From the NCBI GenBank assembly GCA_003153655.1, contig PMAK01000230.1:1-12010 (forward strand): a stretch of DNA of 12,010 nucleotides, read 5' to 3'. Each line of letters starts with the position of its first letter. Positions within the stretch are counted from its first letter, which is position 1. Below the pieces are notes generated by a model. It was not told where the DNA came from. It did no database searches and saw only the letters and a program-made list of their open reading frames with translations. The position numbers and the translations under genes were made by a program. Of the stretch, positions 1 to 6,423 are shown in pieces. The DNA comes from Phycisphaerales bacterium. Lineage in GTDB: Bacteria > Planctomycetota > Phycisphaerae > Tepidisphaerales > Tepidisphaeraceae.

Positions 1-2462
1 GGCTGCTCGGCCTCGCCTTCGTAATAGCGATCGACGCGGATCCAGTGCATTTCGCGGCCGCGGGAGACCTGATCCTTTCCGACGACCGGAATATTGTTTT
101 CGGTCTGACAAGCGAGGATGCACGCGTTGCATCCGATGCAGGATTGCATGTCGATCGACATTCCCCACGCGAGGTTGTTCTTATAGCGATCCTCGAAGCC
201 GGGATAGAGCGTCAGGTGATGGGTCTTTTCGGACTCATCCAACTTCTTGACGAAATCGGGATCGTCGATGAACTGCCCAAGCGTTCCGACGCGGATCAAC
301 TTGCGATTGTCGAGGCTGTCGTCGCCGGGATGCTGCACGACGTTCGCGTCCAGTTCGCCGACCTGGCGGTCGGCGATCATTTGATGCGTATGCGTGGCGA
401 CCAGCGGATAGGTTGAGCTGAGGCGCTGAACATCCGCGCCGACGGCAAAGCCGAGATGACCGCTTGTCCGCAATTTGTAAGCATTAAAACCTGTCGCGGT
501 TCCGACGGAGCCTGCCCGCCAGCGGCCGTATCCCAGATGAAGCGTGATGGTTTCATCTGGAAGGCCCGGCTGAATCCAAGCGGGTATGTCCAGCGAGTGG
601 CCGGCCAGGGTGATGCGCAGCATGTCGCCGTTGGATGCTCCGAGCTTCTTGGCGCTGTTAACGCTCAGAAGTGCTGCGTTGTCCCAGGTCAGCTTGGTCA
701 TGGGCTTGGGGAGTTCCTGCAAGAATGCATTATTGGAATACGTGCCGTCCCAGACGCACGGATCAGGGCGGAAGACCAACTCGAAGACGCCGGATGAATT
801 GTTCGTCGCGGGCGGCTGAAAGGCTGTTGTTTGCCGGACGGGTTCAGGGGCTGTGAAATTCCCCAGCCAGATTCCCTTTTCGAGGGAACGCCGCCAGATC
901 GATTCGAAATCGTCGCCCTGCTGCCCGGACCAGAATTCGCGCACAATCTCCTGGCCCGTGCGGAGATAGCCGCGGAGAAGCAAATCCATCACTTCGACAG
1001 AGGACTTGCCGGTATAGAGCGGGGCGATCAGCGGCTGAACCATCGACACAGTGCCGTCGTAGGCGCGAGCATCGGACCATTCTTCAAGAAAATGTGTTTG
1101 GGGAAGATGCCATTGGCATTTGAATGACGTCTCGTCGTCATATGCGCCGAGGCGGACCGTCAGGTTGCGATCAATGCGTTTGGAAAATGCTTCAAGCGCA
1201 GCATCGAAATCCAGGTCGACTGGAGCCGTGTAGCAGGGATTCCCGCCAAGGATGATAAGCGTATCGATGAGGCCGCGATCCATCAGAGACATCAGATCCG
1301 CGAGTGATCCGTCGGGATCACCTTCAACCGGGGCAGAATAGTGGATCGCGATATCGATATTCGCCAGGGCCGCGTTGATGGCGTGGACGGCGGCGTGAAC
1401 TTCCCGCGGCTGATACGCCCCCGCCAGGACAATGCCGCGCCCGCGATGGGCAAGAAGATCTTCAGCAACGGCCTTCGCCCATCCTTGCGCTGTAGTTGGA
1501 TTCTTGATCGCCTCCGCCAACATCGTCGCGGCAGGTGCGATCTCGGATGGACGTTTCGCCCAGCGATGATCGGCCATCGTGCCTGTAATCGTGTGCGTGC
1601 TTTCCAATACGTAGAGGCGATTCATCTCCTTCGTCCCCGCGCGTATCCGCCGGCCGTCCTGAAAATCGCGGGCGTAGCGGCTATGCCCCGGCTCCTCGCT
1701 CAGAAAATCGCAATCGAACGAGACGATTACTTCGGCTTTGGAGAAATCGAAATGCGGCAGGATTTCGCGGCCCGTCGCGGCGCGCAGGCCATCTCGGATA
1801 TTTTTTCGGGATATTGGATCGTGCGCGAACCAGGTGGCGCCTGGATACGCGCGTTTCATGTCGCGGATCTGATTCAGGAGCGTCGGCGATGTAATCGTCT
1901 CGGTGAGGATCGCCAGGGAGGAGCCATTCGTCACCATTTCATTCAGCCGTGGACGGATTACACCTATGAATGTGTCCCAGTCGCTGATTGTGCCGGCGCG
2001 ATTGACCGTTTGCGACCGGTCTGGATCGTACAAATCGAGCAGGGCTGCCTGCAGAAATACGTCGCTGGAGCCCAAATTGGCGGGATGATCGGGATTGCCG
2101 TCCAGCTTAATCGGGCGCCCTTCGCGGCTGGTGGCGAGGACACCCTGTGCGTAGCCGGAAAGCGCCATGGAAGTCGCAAAAAATAGGGGACGTCCTGGAA
2201 TAACTTCCTCGGGCTGACGCACATATGGCACAATTGTTTCGGTTATCTTTCGCTTGCAGCCGGAGAGTCCGGCCATCGCCATTGACGCCGCCACCATCTT
2301 CAGAAATGTTCGCCGGGTTGTGCCGTCGGGTTCGTCCAGCGCTCCCGGCGGAAATTCATCGTGCATCAGCCGTTGATATTCCGGCGAATTCGCCCATTGC
2401 TCCTGGCTTTTCCAATATCGATTGGAGCGTTGCCCGCGAGGTTGAACTGGTGTTGCTTCCAT
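1..2462 (-). CDS. actB: ActB, TAT-translocated molybdopterin/iron-sulfur subunit of alternative complex III (3' end outside window)
   Basis: The frame is open from an ATG at 2462 down to base 1, about 820 residues, and the gene continues past the edge. The N-terminus has the family's unusual pre-leader: YWKSQEQW near residue 16, then a twin-arginine motif TRRTFLK at 49-55, a hydrophobic stretch, and a lipobox-like LSGC ending at Cys69. A long molybdopterin-oxidoreductase-like region follows. A ferredoxin-type cluster motif C-x2-C-x2-C-x3-C (Cys775, 778, 781, 785; bases 108-140) begins the iron-sulfur domain just before the cut. In characterised complexes ActB carries [Fe-S] clusters on the periplasmic side and takes electrons from quinol oxidation; its molybdopterin-like domain is thought to lack the cofactor. 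The start lies 5 bases after the actA stop; another ATG at 2467 is in a different frame. Family assignment is firm. The subunit name rests on the actA partner and fusion layout. Confidence 0.9.
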   Translation of the reverse strand, partial: MEATPVQPRGQRSNRYWKSQEQWANSPEYQRLMHDEFPPGALDEPDGTTRRTFLKMVAASMAMAGLSGCKRKITETIVPYVRQPEEVIPGRPLFFATSMALSGYAQGVLATSREGRPIKLDGNPDHPANLGSSDVFLQAALLDLYDPDRSQTVNRAGTISDWDTFIGVIRPRLNEMVTNGSSLAILTETITSPTLLNQIRDMKRAYPGATWFAHDPISRKNIRDGLRAATGREILPHFDFSKAEVIVSFDCDFLSEEPGHSRYARDFQDGRRIRAGTKEMNRLYVLESTHTITGTMADHRWAKRPSEIAPAATMLAEAIKNPTTAQGWAKAVAEDLLAHRGRGIVLAGAYQPREVHAAVHAINAALANIDIAIHYSAPVEGDPDGSLADLMSLMDRGLIDTLIILGGNPCYTAPVDLDFDAALEAFSKRIDRNLTVRLGAYDDETSFKCQWHLPQTHFLEEWSDARAYDGTVSMVQPLIAPLYTGKSSVEVMDLLLRGYLRTGQEIVREFWSGQQGDDFESIWRRSLEKGIWLGNFTAPEPVRQTTAFQPPATNNSSGVFELVFRPDPCVWDGTYSNNAFLQELPKPMTKLTWDNAALLSVNSAKKLGASNGDMLRITLAGHSLDIPAWIQPGLPDETITLHLGYGRWRAGSVGTATGFNAYKLRTSGHLGFAVGADVQRLSSTYPLVATHTHQMIADRQVGELDANVVQHPGDDSLDNRKLIRVGTLGQFIDDPDFVKKLDESEKTHHLTLYPGFEDRYKNNLAWGMSIDMQSCIGCNACILACQTENNIPVVGKDQVSRGREMHWIRVDRYYEGEAEQ

Positions 2463-2467
2463 GGCAT

Positions 2468-3169
2468 TTACCGATGGCACGTGTAACAGTTGGTGATCCG
2501 GCCGTCGGTCGGAATGTGATAGGCTGCGATCAGGGCCTCGCCCAGCGAGTTTTGATCCGTCACGGGATGGGCTGCCGTGGAATATTTCTGTTTTATCAGG
2601 TCATTCAGCACATAGTTCATGCTGAAAACCTGATCGCGCGGGCGGAGATATTCCTGCGGATCACGATGGCACCCCAGGCACCAGCGCATTTGCAGGTTTG
2701 CCGCCTGAAACATGAGCGGCATCTGATCCACCTGCCCGTGGCACGTCGTGCAGCCGATGCCTTTGTTGACGTGAATATCATGCGGAAAATAAACGAAATC
2801 CGGCAAGTTATGCACCCGTGTCCACTTGATGGGAATCTCATCGCGCCAACTCTTCCGAACAGGTTCCAGAAGCTGCGCGTCCGTCCAAATCCGCGAGTGG
2901 CACGTCATGCAGGTCTTGGTCGCGGGAAGCCCCGCGAAGGTTGAATCGGTCACAGACGTGTGGCAATAGCGGCAATCGAGACCAAGATCGCGCACATGAT
3001 GTTCATGGCTGAATGGGACGGGCTGATCGCGGATGACCCCTTGATTCGTGACGTATGGCGAGCGATCAAGCAATGAACCGATCACGGTAACAGCGCATAT
3101 GCCGACCACGACCGCAAAGATGCACGCCTTTGCGATCACGTTCATGCTGGGATGAAAGATCTGCGCCAT
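2468..3169 (-). CDS. actA: ActA, membrane-anchored pentaheme cytochrome c of alternative complex III
   Basis: The 233-residue protein has one N-terminal membrane segment (about residues 11-33) and five CxxCH haem c motifs at Cys66, 87, 140, 164 and 228. The last sits at the very C-terminus (CYTCHR). This count, order and length fit ActA, the periplasmic multihaem subunit of the quinol:electron-acceptor oxidoreductase (alternative complex III) that replaces the bc1 complex in many PVC bacteria and Bacteroidota. The start MAQIFHPS matches the family's usual opening (xQIFHPS, from memory), so the ATG at 3169 is preferred over the in-frame Met9 although no clear Shine-Dalgarno precedes it. actB follows after a 5-base gap, so the two are surely co-transcribed. 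An A/T-rich TATAAA lies 5-10 bases before the ATG, so a very short leader is possible. All haem-binding residues are intact. Confidence 0.93.
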   Translation of the reverse strand: MAQIFHPSMNVIAKACIFAVVVGICAVTVIGSLLDRSPYVTNQGVIRDQPVPFSHEHHVRDLGLDCRYCHTSVTDSTFAGLPATKTCMTCHSRIWTDAQLLEPVRKSWRDEIPIKWTRVHNLPDFVYFPHDIHVNKGIGCTTCHGQVDQMPLMFQAANLQMRWCLGCHRDPQEYLRPRDQVFSMNYVLNDLIKQKYSTAAHPVTDQNSLGEALIAAYHIPTDGRITNCYTCHR

Positions 3170-3357
3170 CTTTTATAGCAAGATCGCGCATGGTCGCTTG
3201 CGAAGACGAAACTGGGAATGGGGAAAAAAACGGTTTACAAAAATTCGCGAAATAAGCGGGCCGGAATAGTTTTCAGGAAACGTCTGCGAAATTGCCACGA
3301 ACGCCACGCTGCTTGGGTGCCCTGCGACATGTCACCGCACCTAAGCGTCAACATCTA

Positions 3358-3528
3358 TTACACTTGGCCAGCAGGGCGGGATTTACCAGCGATCTGCTTC
3401 ATAGCGGCGGAGAGGGACAGTGTGCTTTGCAGCTTCCATTTGGAGCTGAGCTCAATCGGAGCATCCGCGCCGAAACTCGTCGCTGCGATTGCCATCAACA
3501 GGGCAACGATAGCCGAAGCACGCAGCAT
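3358..3528 (-). CDS. Small secreted protein of unknown function (56 residues), downstream of the aldo/keto reductase
   Basis: A 56-codon frame starts 2 bases after the aldo/keto reductase stop and ends at TAA 3358-3360. The N-terminus MLRASAIVALLMAIAATSFGA reads as a classical signal peptide: one Arg, a run of Ala/Ile/Val/Leu/Met, then SFGA before DAP, with likely cleavage after Ala21. The remaining 35 residues (DAPIELSSKWK... to RPAGQV) contain no cysteine, no repeat and no motif I recognise. The close coupling to the upstream gene suggests translation by termination-reinitiation. It could be a true small exported protein, or the surviving 5' end of a longer secreted enzyme whose remainder was lost. 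No continuation with similar character is evident before actA. The function is unknown. Confidence 0.45.
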   Translation of the reverse strand: MLRASAIVALLMAIAATSFGADAPIELSSKWKLQSTLSLSAAMKQIAGKSRPAGQV

Positions 3529-3530
3529 CT

Positions 3531-4508
3531 TCAGGCGAGTGCGTCGCGGATGAATTTCAGGTCATCCGCCGTCATTTTTCTTCCCACGCCGGCAAGATTG
3601 CATTTGGCTTGGCGTTCGTTGCGGAAGCCCGGGATGACGCAACTGACCCGGGGCATGGCCAGGAGATAGTTCAGGGCCATGGCCGCGAGGTCTTCGGTCG
3701 TCTGCCCAAAACGTTGCTTAAGCTTTTGAAGCTTTGGCTTGAGCTTGAGCAATTCTTCGGTCTGGAATTTCTTGCTATCTTTGCGATGATCGCCCGCCTC
3801 AAACTGTGGCGGCTTGGCCGGGTCGAACTTATCGAGCAGCAGCCCCTGGGCCAGCGGAGAAAACGCGACGAACGTCATTTTATATTGATCCATCAGCTTC
3901 TGCAGCCGCCCGCCGGGCCGGACAAATTGATCGTCCATCGCGTGAGCCCAGCTTTGCAAAACAACAGGCTTAACGACAGGAACCGCCCGCTCAAAATCCG
4001 CGTCGCTGTAAGCGCTCTGCCCTTTGACGCGAATCTTTCCTTCCTTCTGCAACCGATCGAGCGCATCCGCCGCCCCCGGCAGATACTTCGCGTTCGGCCC
4101 AAAATCCCCATGGTGCAGGTAATAAATATCGATGTAGTCGCGCTTCAGATTTTTCAAAGATTGCTCGCACTGCTGCCGGATATGCAGTGGCTCATAAGCA
4201 TGCTCGGCAGTTCCCGGAAAATGCCCGATCTTGGACGCAATGATCTGCTTCGTGGAATCGACGCCAAGCCGATCAAACACCCGCGCCAACATCCGCTCCG
4301 CCCGCCCATTCCCATAAACATCCGCGTTGTCCCAATGATTCACCCCAGCATCCAACCCAGCCTTAATCCCCGCGACAATTTCGTCTTCATTGACGTTGGC
4401 CCAGCCATTGGGGGAACCATCAACCCAATTCAAGCCGCCCATTGTCCAGCAGCCGAAGCTGACTTCGGAAACGGATACATCGGTGTCGCCTAGTTTGCGG
4501 TAATTCAT
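3531..4508 (-). CDS. Aldo/keto reductase, NADPH-dependent (325 residues)
   Basis: This is a complete single-domain (beta/alpha)8 reductase that should interconvert carbonyls and alcohols using NAD(P)H in the cytoplasm. The catalytic tetrad is visible: Asp60 and Tyr65 in WDNADVYG, Lys93 in ASKIG, and His132 in YYLHHGD. The opening MNYRKLG-x-TDVSVSEVSFGCW and the C-terminal cofactor-binding signature IPGFRNERQA (about residue 290 on) are typical of the large group that includes YajO- and Tas-like enzymes. No signal peptide is present. A GGAG lies 11 bases before the ATG at 4508, rather far, but the start matches the family N-terminus exactly. It is probably first in a two-gene unit with the 56-residue secreted ORF. 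The substrate cannot be inferred from sequence or context. Confidence 0.92.
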   Translation of the reverse strand: MNYRKLGDTDVSVSEVSFGCWTMGGLNWVDGSPNGWANVNEDEIVAGIKAGLDAGVNHWDNADVYGNGRAERMLARVFDRLGVDSTKQIIASKIGHFPGTAEHAYEPLHIRQQCEQSLKNLKRDYIDIYYLHHGDFGPNAKYLPGAADALDRLQKEGKIRVKGQSAYSDADFERAVPVVKPVVLQSWAHAMDDQFVRPGGRLQKLMDQYKMTFVAFSPLAQGLLLDKFDPAKPPQFEAGDHRKDSKKFQTEELLKLKPKLQKLKQRFGQTTEDLAAMALNYLLAMPRVSCVIPGFRNERQAKCNLAGVGRKMTADDLKFIRDALA

Positions 4509-4674
4509 AGGTCTGATTCTCCAAAAACATTCTGCATAGGATGATCGGGCCTATTGTGGATGCGTTGTCCGGATAATTCCAGTTTGTGATCGGCCGGCGG
4601 CGTCCTAATCTCCCCACGGCAGGCTATGAAAGTAGCATCAGACCGGAAATTAATGGAATTGTCCCCTCACGGGA

Positions 4675-4998
4675 TCATGTTGTCAGCGTTTCGCTGGGAT
4701 CGCGATAAGTCTCTCTTCCATATCTAATCCGGTAAATCCCACGAGGTAATAGAAAGAAAGCGCCGCCATAGCCCAAGGCAGGGCGGGCATGACGTTGGCG
4801 TCGAAATGCTCGAAAGGTAAGCCAATTCAGCAGGAAAAATGCCCCCACTTCTCCCGCCCAAACCCATTGCTCGCGGAGACCCAGACTATTGAGTAAACCG
4901 GCAAAGAGAAGTCCCAAAAATATGTAGATAACGACGCCCTGCGCGACGAGAGACCCCAGAATCATGGTCAGTCCGACAATGAAATCCCAAGCTCGCAT
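4675..4998 (-). CDS. Small membrane protein of unknown function (107 residues)
   Basis: The predicted protein has two or three hydrophobic stretches: roughly residues 6-38 (long enough for one long or two short helices through IVGLTMILGSLVAQGVVIYI and LGLLFAGLL) and residues 47-61 (WAGEVGAFFLLNWLTF). A basic RAFRRQRHAR loop follows, then a short hydrophobic AFFLLP patch and a charged, Arg/Tyr-rich tail. By the positive-inside rule the tail is probably cytoplasmic. The gene is supported by an unusually good ribosome binding site, AGGAGG at 5004-5009 with a 5-base spacer to the ATG at 4998. I do not recognise the family. It is transcribed in the same direction as the aldo/keto reductase but 166 bases away, so co-transcription is uncertain. 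Confidence 0.7.
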   Translation of the reverse strand: MRAWDFIVGLTMILGSLVAQGVVIYIFLGLLFAGLLNSLGLREQWVWAGEVGAFFLLNWLTFRAFRRQRHARPALGYGGAFFLLPRGIYRIRYGRETYRDPSETLTT

Positions 4999-5003
4999 TA
5001 CTT

Positions 5004-5009
5004 CCTCCT
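5004..5009 (-). promoter_or_regulatory. Strong Shine-Dalgarno of the small membrane protein gene
   Basis: AGGAGG is followed by a 5-base spacer before the ATG at 4998. It is the best ribosome binding site in the window and fixes the start. Two short inverted repeats lie just upstream in the presumed leader, GCCT-ac-AGGC at 5021-5030 and CCGCT-7 nt-AGCGG at 5037-5053. Confidence 0.75.
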
Positions 5010-5095
5010 TCCGTTCTCCGGCCTACAGGCGACGATCCGCTTTACCTCAGCGGGCTTGATCCTTAAACACGCTGTCAACAAACTGGTTCATTGTC

Positions 5096-5121
5096 AACGC
5101 CGAGGGACAACGCCGAGGGAC
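5096..5121. repeat. Two perfect tandem copies of a 13-bp unit
   Basis: The unit aacgccgagggac occurs at 5096-5108 and again at 5109-5121 with no mismatch. The second copy runs straight into agtcacctattt. Two copies could arise by slippage, or be the edge of a REP-like element. Confidence 0.85.
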
Positions 5122-5133
5122 AGTCACCTATTT
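5117..5133 (+). repeat. REP-like element end (GGGACAGTCACC type)
   Basis: GGGACAGTCACCTATTT resembles a motif that recurs in intergenic regions and near IS200/IS605-like REP-associated transposases in various bacteria (recalled from memory, not searched). Related pieces, GGGACATCTC at 5303-5312 and GGGACTGCC at 5319-5327, occur 190-200 bases away. No transposase is present in the window. Confidence 0.3.
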
Positions 5134-5201
5134 CCGACCCATATTACGCCTCGCGGTTATCCAGTCCATTCATCAGACCCGAAAGCATTTTGGATATCCC
5201 C

Positions 5202-5217
5202 TTCCGCAATAGCGGAA
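5202..5217. other. Perfect 6-bp hairpin next to the RNA-like fragment
   Basis: TTCCGC-AATA-GCGGAA forms a stem with a 4-base loop. It begins 3 bases beyond the acceptor-like end at 5221 when read on the minus strand, preceded there by a run of five T. The T run is on the wrong side for a classical intrinsic terminator on either strand. Confidence 0.5.
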
Positions 5218-5220
5218 AAA

Positions 5221-5255
5221 TGGAGGCGGAGGGAATTGAACCCCTGTCCCGAAAT
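5221..5255 (-). other. tmRNA/tRNA 3'-end-like fragment (T arm plus acceptor strand), probably a relic
   Basis: Read on the minus strand, the segment is ATTTCGGGAC-AGGGG-TTCAATT-CCCTC-CGCCTCC-A. This is a T stem with a canonical TTCAATT loop, a seven-base acceptor strand and a discriminator A. The run TTTCGG(G)AC before the T arm and the CGCCTCCA end resemble the 3' end of tmRNA (ssrA). T-stem pairing is imperfect: one G-T pair and one A-C mismatch at the base. The matching 5' acceptor (GGGGGCG or GGAGGCG) is not found at tRNA distance or within about 400 bases upstream, nor just downstream as a permuted ssrA would require. The encoded CCA is absent. It is best read as a truncated copy, such as an integration scar. 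An intact divergent RNA is less likely. Confidence 0.35.
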
Positions 5256-5574
5256 GCCACAAAAATGACATATGGGATCGCACAGAGGGAGGACTGCAGA
5301 GTGGGACATCTCTGATTAGGGACTGCCTTTACGCCACGGCGATTGAAAACGAAACGACGACGCCATCGCCAGCAATTCCAAAACCTTGCTAATCTGCTCC
5401 TCCAAAAATAATTCCACGCAGATTTTCACAAAACACGTCCAATTCTTTCACTCGCCGGACCCTTGGATAGAGGGGGATACTTTTTTGATCGAGACTTGCC
5501 CCACGCAAGAAGAGCCCATGCGATCTAGCTTATCTCCAATCCCGCACCAATCCACATGCTCGTCGCGAGAGATT

Positions 5575-5594
5575 CCCCCCACGAGATCAGGGGG
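5575..5594. other. GC hairpin, C6 / 9-nt loop / G5
   Basis: CCCCCC at 5575-5580 can pair with GGGGG at 5590-5594 around the loop acgagatca. On the minus strand the stem is preceded by ATTTTCG and not followed by a T run, so it is not a clear intrinsic terminator. Confidence 0.35.
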
Positions 5595-5773
5595 CGAAAA
5601 TCAAAAATACCGCACATTCCCGGACATCAACGCAGCGGTATTCATTCCGCGCACAACCCAAACCCGGTTTTGTTTCCATTCAACAAAAAAGTCCCACCCA
5701 ATCGGCAAATTCCCACACATTCCAGAACTCAACCCATTATGCAAAAACATCTTATGCCAGATTCGCCGGCCAA

Positions 5774-5788
5774 CCCCCCCCGGGGGGG
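5774..5788. repeat. C8G7 homopolymer palindrome
   Basis: Eight C are followed directly by seven G, giving a 14-bp perfect palindrome with no loop. Such tracts are slippage-prone, can form unusual structures and are often miscounted in sequencing, so the exact length should be treated with care. Confidence 0.8.
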
Positions 5789-5871
5789 AGTGAGACTTTC
5801 TGGGGTCGACTGGGATACCTTGCCAACCTCAGCCACACCGCCATGTGCCAATCTGCATCCCTCCCCCAATC

Positions 5872-5891
5872 GGCAATTGGCAATTGGCAAT
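5872..5891. repeat. Heptamer tandem repeat ggcaatt, nearly three copies
   Basis: The unit ggcaatt occurs at 5872-5878 and 5879-5885, with ggcaat at 5886-5891. The 12-mer cccaatcggcaa at 5865-5876 leading into it also occurs at 5697-5708. Confidence 0.8.
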
Positions 5892-5938
5892 CACAACCCG
5901 CGCAAATCGCAATGACGCCCCAGAGAAACCAGCAATCA

Positions 5939-5967
5939 TTGTGTGCCAAACAACCATCAGCTATGAT
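5939..5967 (+). promoter_or_regulatory. Predicted sigma70-type promoter for the small basic protein and aminotransferase
   Basis: TTGTGT (5939-5944) and TATGAT (5962-5967) are separated by 17 bases. The -10 matches five of six consensus positions and the -35 three of six. Transcription would begin near 5973, giving a leader of about 50 bases before the ATG at 6022. Its position just upstream of the first plus-strand gene makes it the best promoter candidate here. Confidence 0.4.
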
Positions 5968-6021
5968 CCCCCTCCCCCAAACACGGCTAAGCCGCGTTTG
6001 AAATTTTGCAGGAGACCTCGG

Positions 6022-6381
6022 ATGTCGCTGGATCGCAGTCTTAAAAGTGCCAACGCTCTCATTCGTCATCGAAACGTTCTCACGCGAACCGAACGGCTCG
6101 CCAAACTGACCGAGGAAGAACGCTGGACCGACGCCAAGAGCGTCTTCGGCTTGCCCAAGGTCGCCCATCGCAAACAAGAGTTGGCCAAGGTCGAAAAGGA
6201 AGCAGTCGTCGAAGGAGCCGTCGGCACCGTCGCTCCAGCCGGCGCCGCTCCCGCCGCCGGCGCCAAGGGCGCTGCTCCCGCCGCCAAAGGCGGAGCCCCA
6301 GCCGCAAAGGGCGCCGCACCCGCTGGCAAAGCCGGCGCGCCGGCCGCCAAGGCCGCCGCTCCCGCTGCGAAAAAGAAATAA
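6022..6381 (+). CDS. PVC-type small basic protein with Ala/Pro/Lys-rich C-terminal tail (119 residues)
   Basis: Residues 1-51 (MSLDRSLKS, LIRHRNVLTRTERL, SVFGLPKVAHRK) match the short basic protein conserved in Planctomycetes, Verrucomicrobia and Chlamydiae (I recall TIGR04137), which is thought to act with rRNA or ribosomes; its exact role is unknown to me. Family members usually end soon after the VAHRK motif at 60-70 residues. Here residues 66-119 add a low-complexity tail of repeated AAPAAKG-like units ending AAKKK, resembling the lysine/alanine/proline tails of histone H1-like and some HU proteins. The start at 6022 is chosen because the family begins MSLDRS and a GGAG sits at 6011-6014. 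The frame is open upstream to 5845, but that part is unrelated. The aminotransferase follows after 42 bases, probably in the same transcript. Confidence 0.85.
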   Translation: MSLDRSLKSANALIRHRNVLTRTERLAKLTEEERWTDAKSVFGLPKVAHRKQELAKVEKEAVVEGAVGTVAPAGAAPAAGAKGAAPAAKGGAPAAKGAAPAGKAGAPAAKAAAPAAKKK

Positions 6382-6423
6382 TCACGCATTGGCGCAACAG
6401 CGCCGGCGCGCGACAAAGCCTCA

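Larger units (their letters stand above)
5010..6021. other. Gene-poor interval of about 1 kb with repeats and RNA-like relics
   Basis: No frame here has convincing coding character. From left to right it holds short hairpins in the membrane-protein leader, a 13-bp tandem repeat (5096-5121), REP-like GGGACAGTC motifs, a 6-bp hairpin TTCCGC-AATA-GCGGAA (5202-5217), and a T-arm/acceptor fragment (5221-5255). Further right are a C6/G5 hairpin (5575-5594), the C8G7 palindrome (5774-5788), a heptamer repeat (5872-5891) and a promoter (5939-5967). From about 5340 to 5990 the top strand is strikingly rich in A and C, so any transcript from the bottom strand would be G/U-rich. I cannot match it to a known RNA family by eye. 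Confidence 0.6.

Noticed and set aside
1341..2186. A 281-codon open frame on the plus strand
   Set aside because: It lies antisense to actB, whose minus-strand frame is continuous and carries family motifs.
3609..4493. A 294-codon open frame on the plus strand
   Set aside because: It is antisense to the aldo/keto reductase, which has an intact catalytic tetrad; the antisense product is low in recognisable structure.
5221..5300. A complete tRNA on the minus strand
   Set aside because: The 5' acceptor strand GGAGGCG and a plausible anticodon arm are missing at the required distance.
5056..5315. Two overlapping plus-strand frames giving peptides like WRRRELNPCP and MEAEGIEPLS
   Set aside because: These peptides are the translation of the complement of a T-arm sequence, a known source of false ORFs.
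5316..5429. A 37-codon minus-strand frame from a GTG, ending FQSPWRKGSP
   Set aside because: There is no ribosome binding site and no recognisable family, and it sits among repeats; it is too short to support.
5386..5915. Plus-strand frames of 119 and 135 codons in the A/C-rich stretch
   Set aside because: Their composition (Pro, Thr, Ser, Asn) follows the base bias of the strand, with no start signal and no domain.
5845..6021. N-terminal extension of the small basic protein to an upstream ATG
   Set aside because: The family starts at MSLDRS, a GGAG precedes that ATG, and the extension would begin upstream of the predicted promoter.
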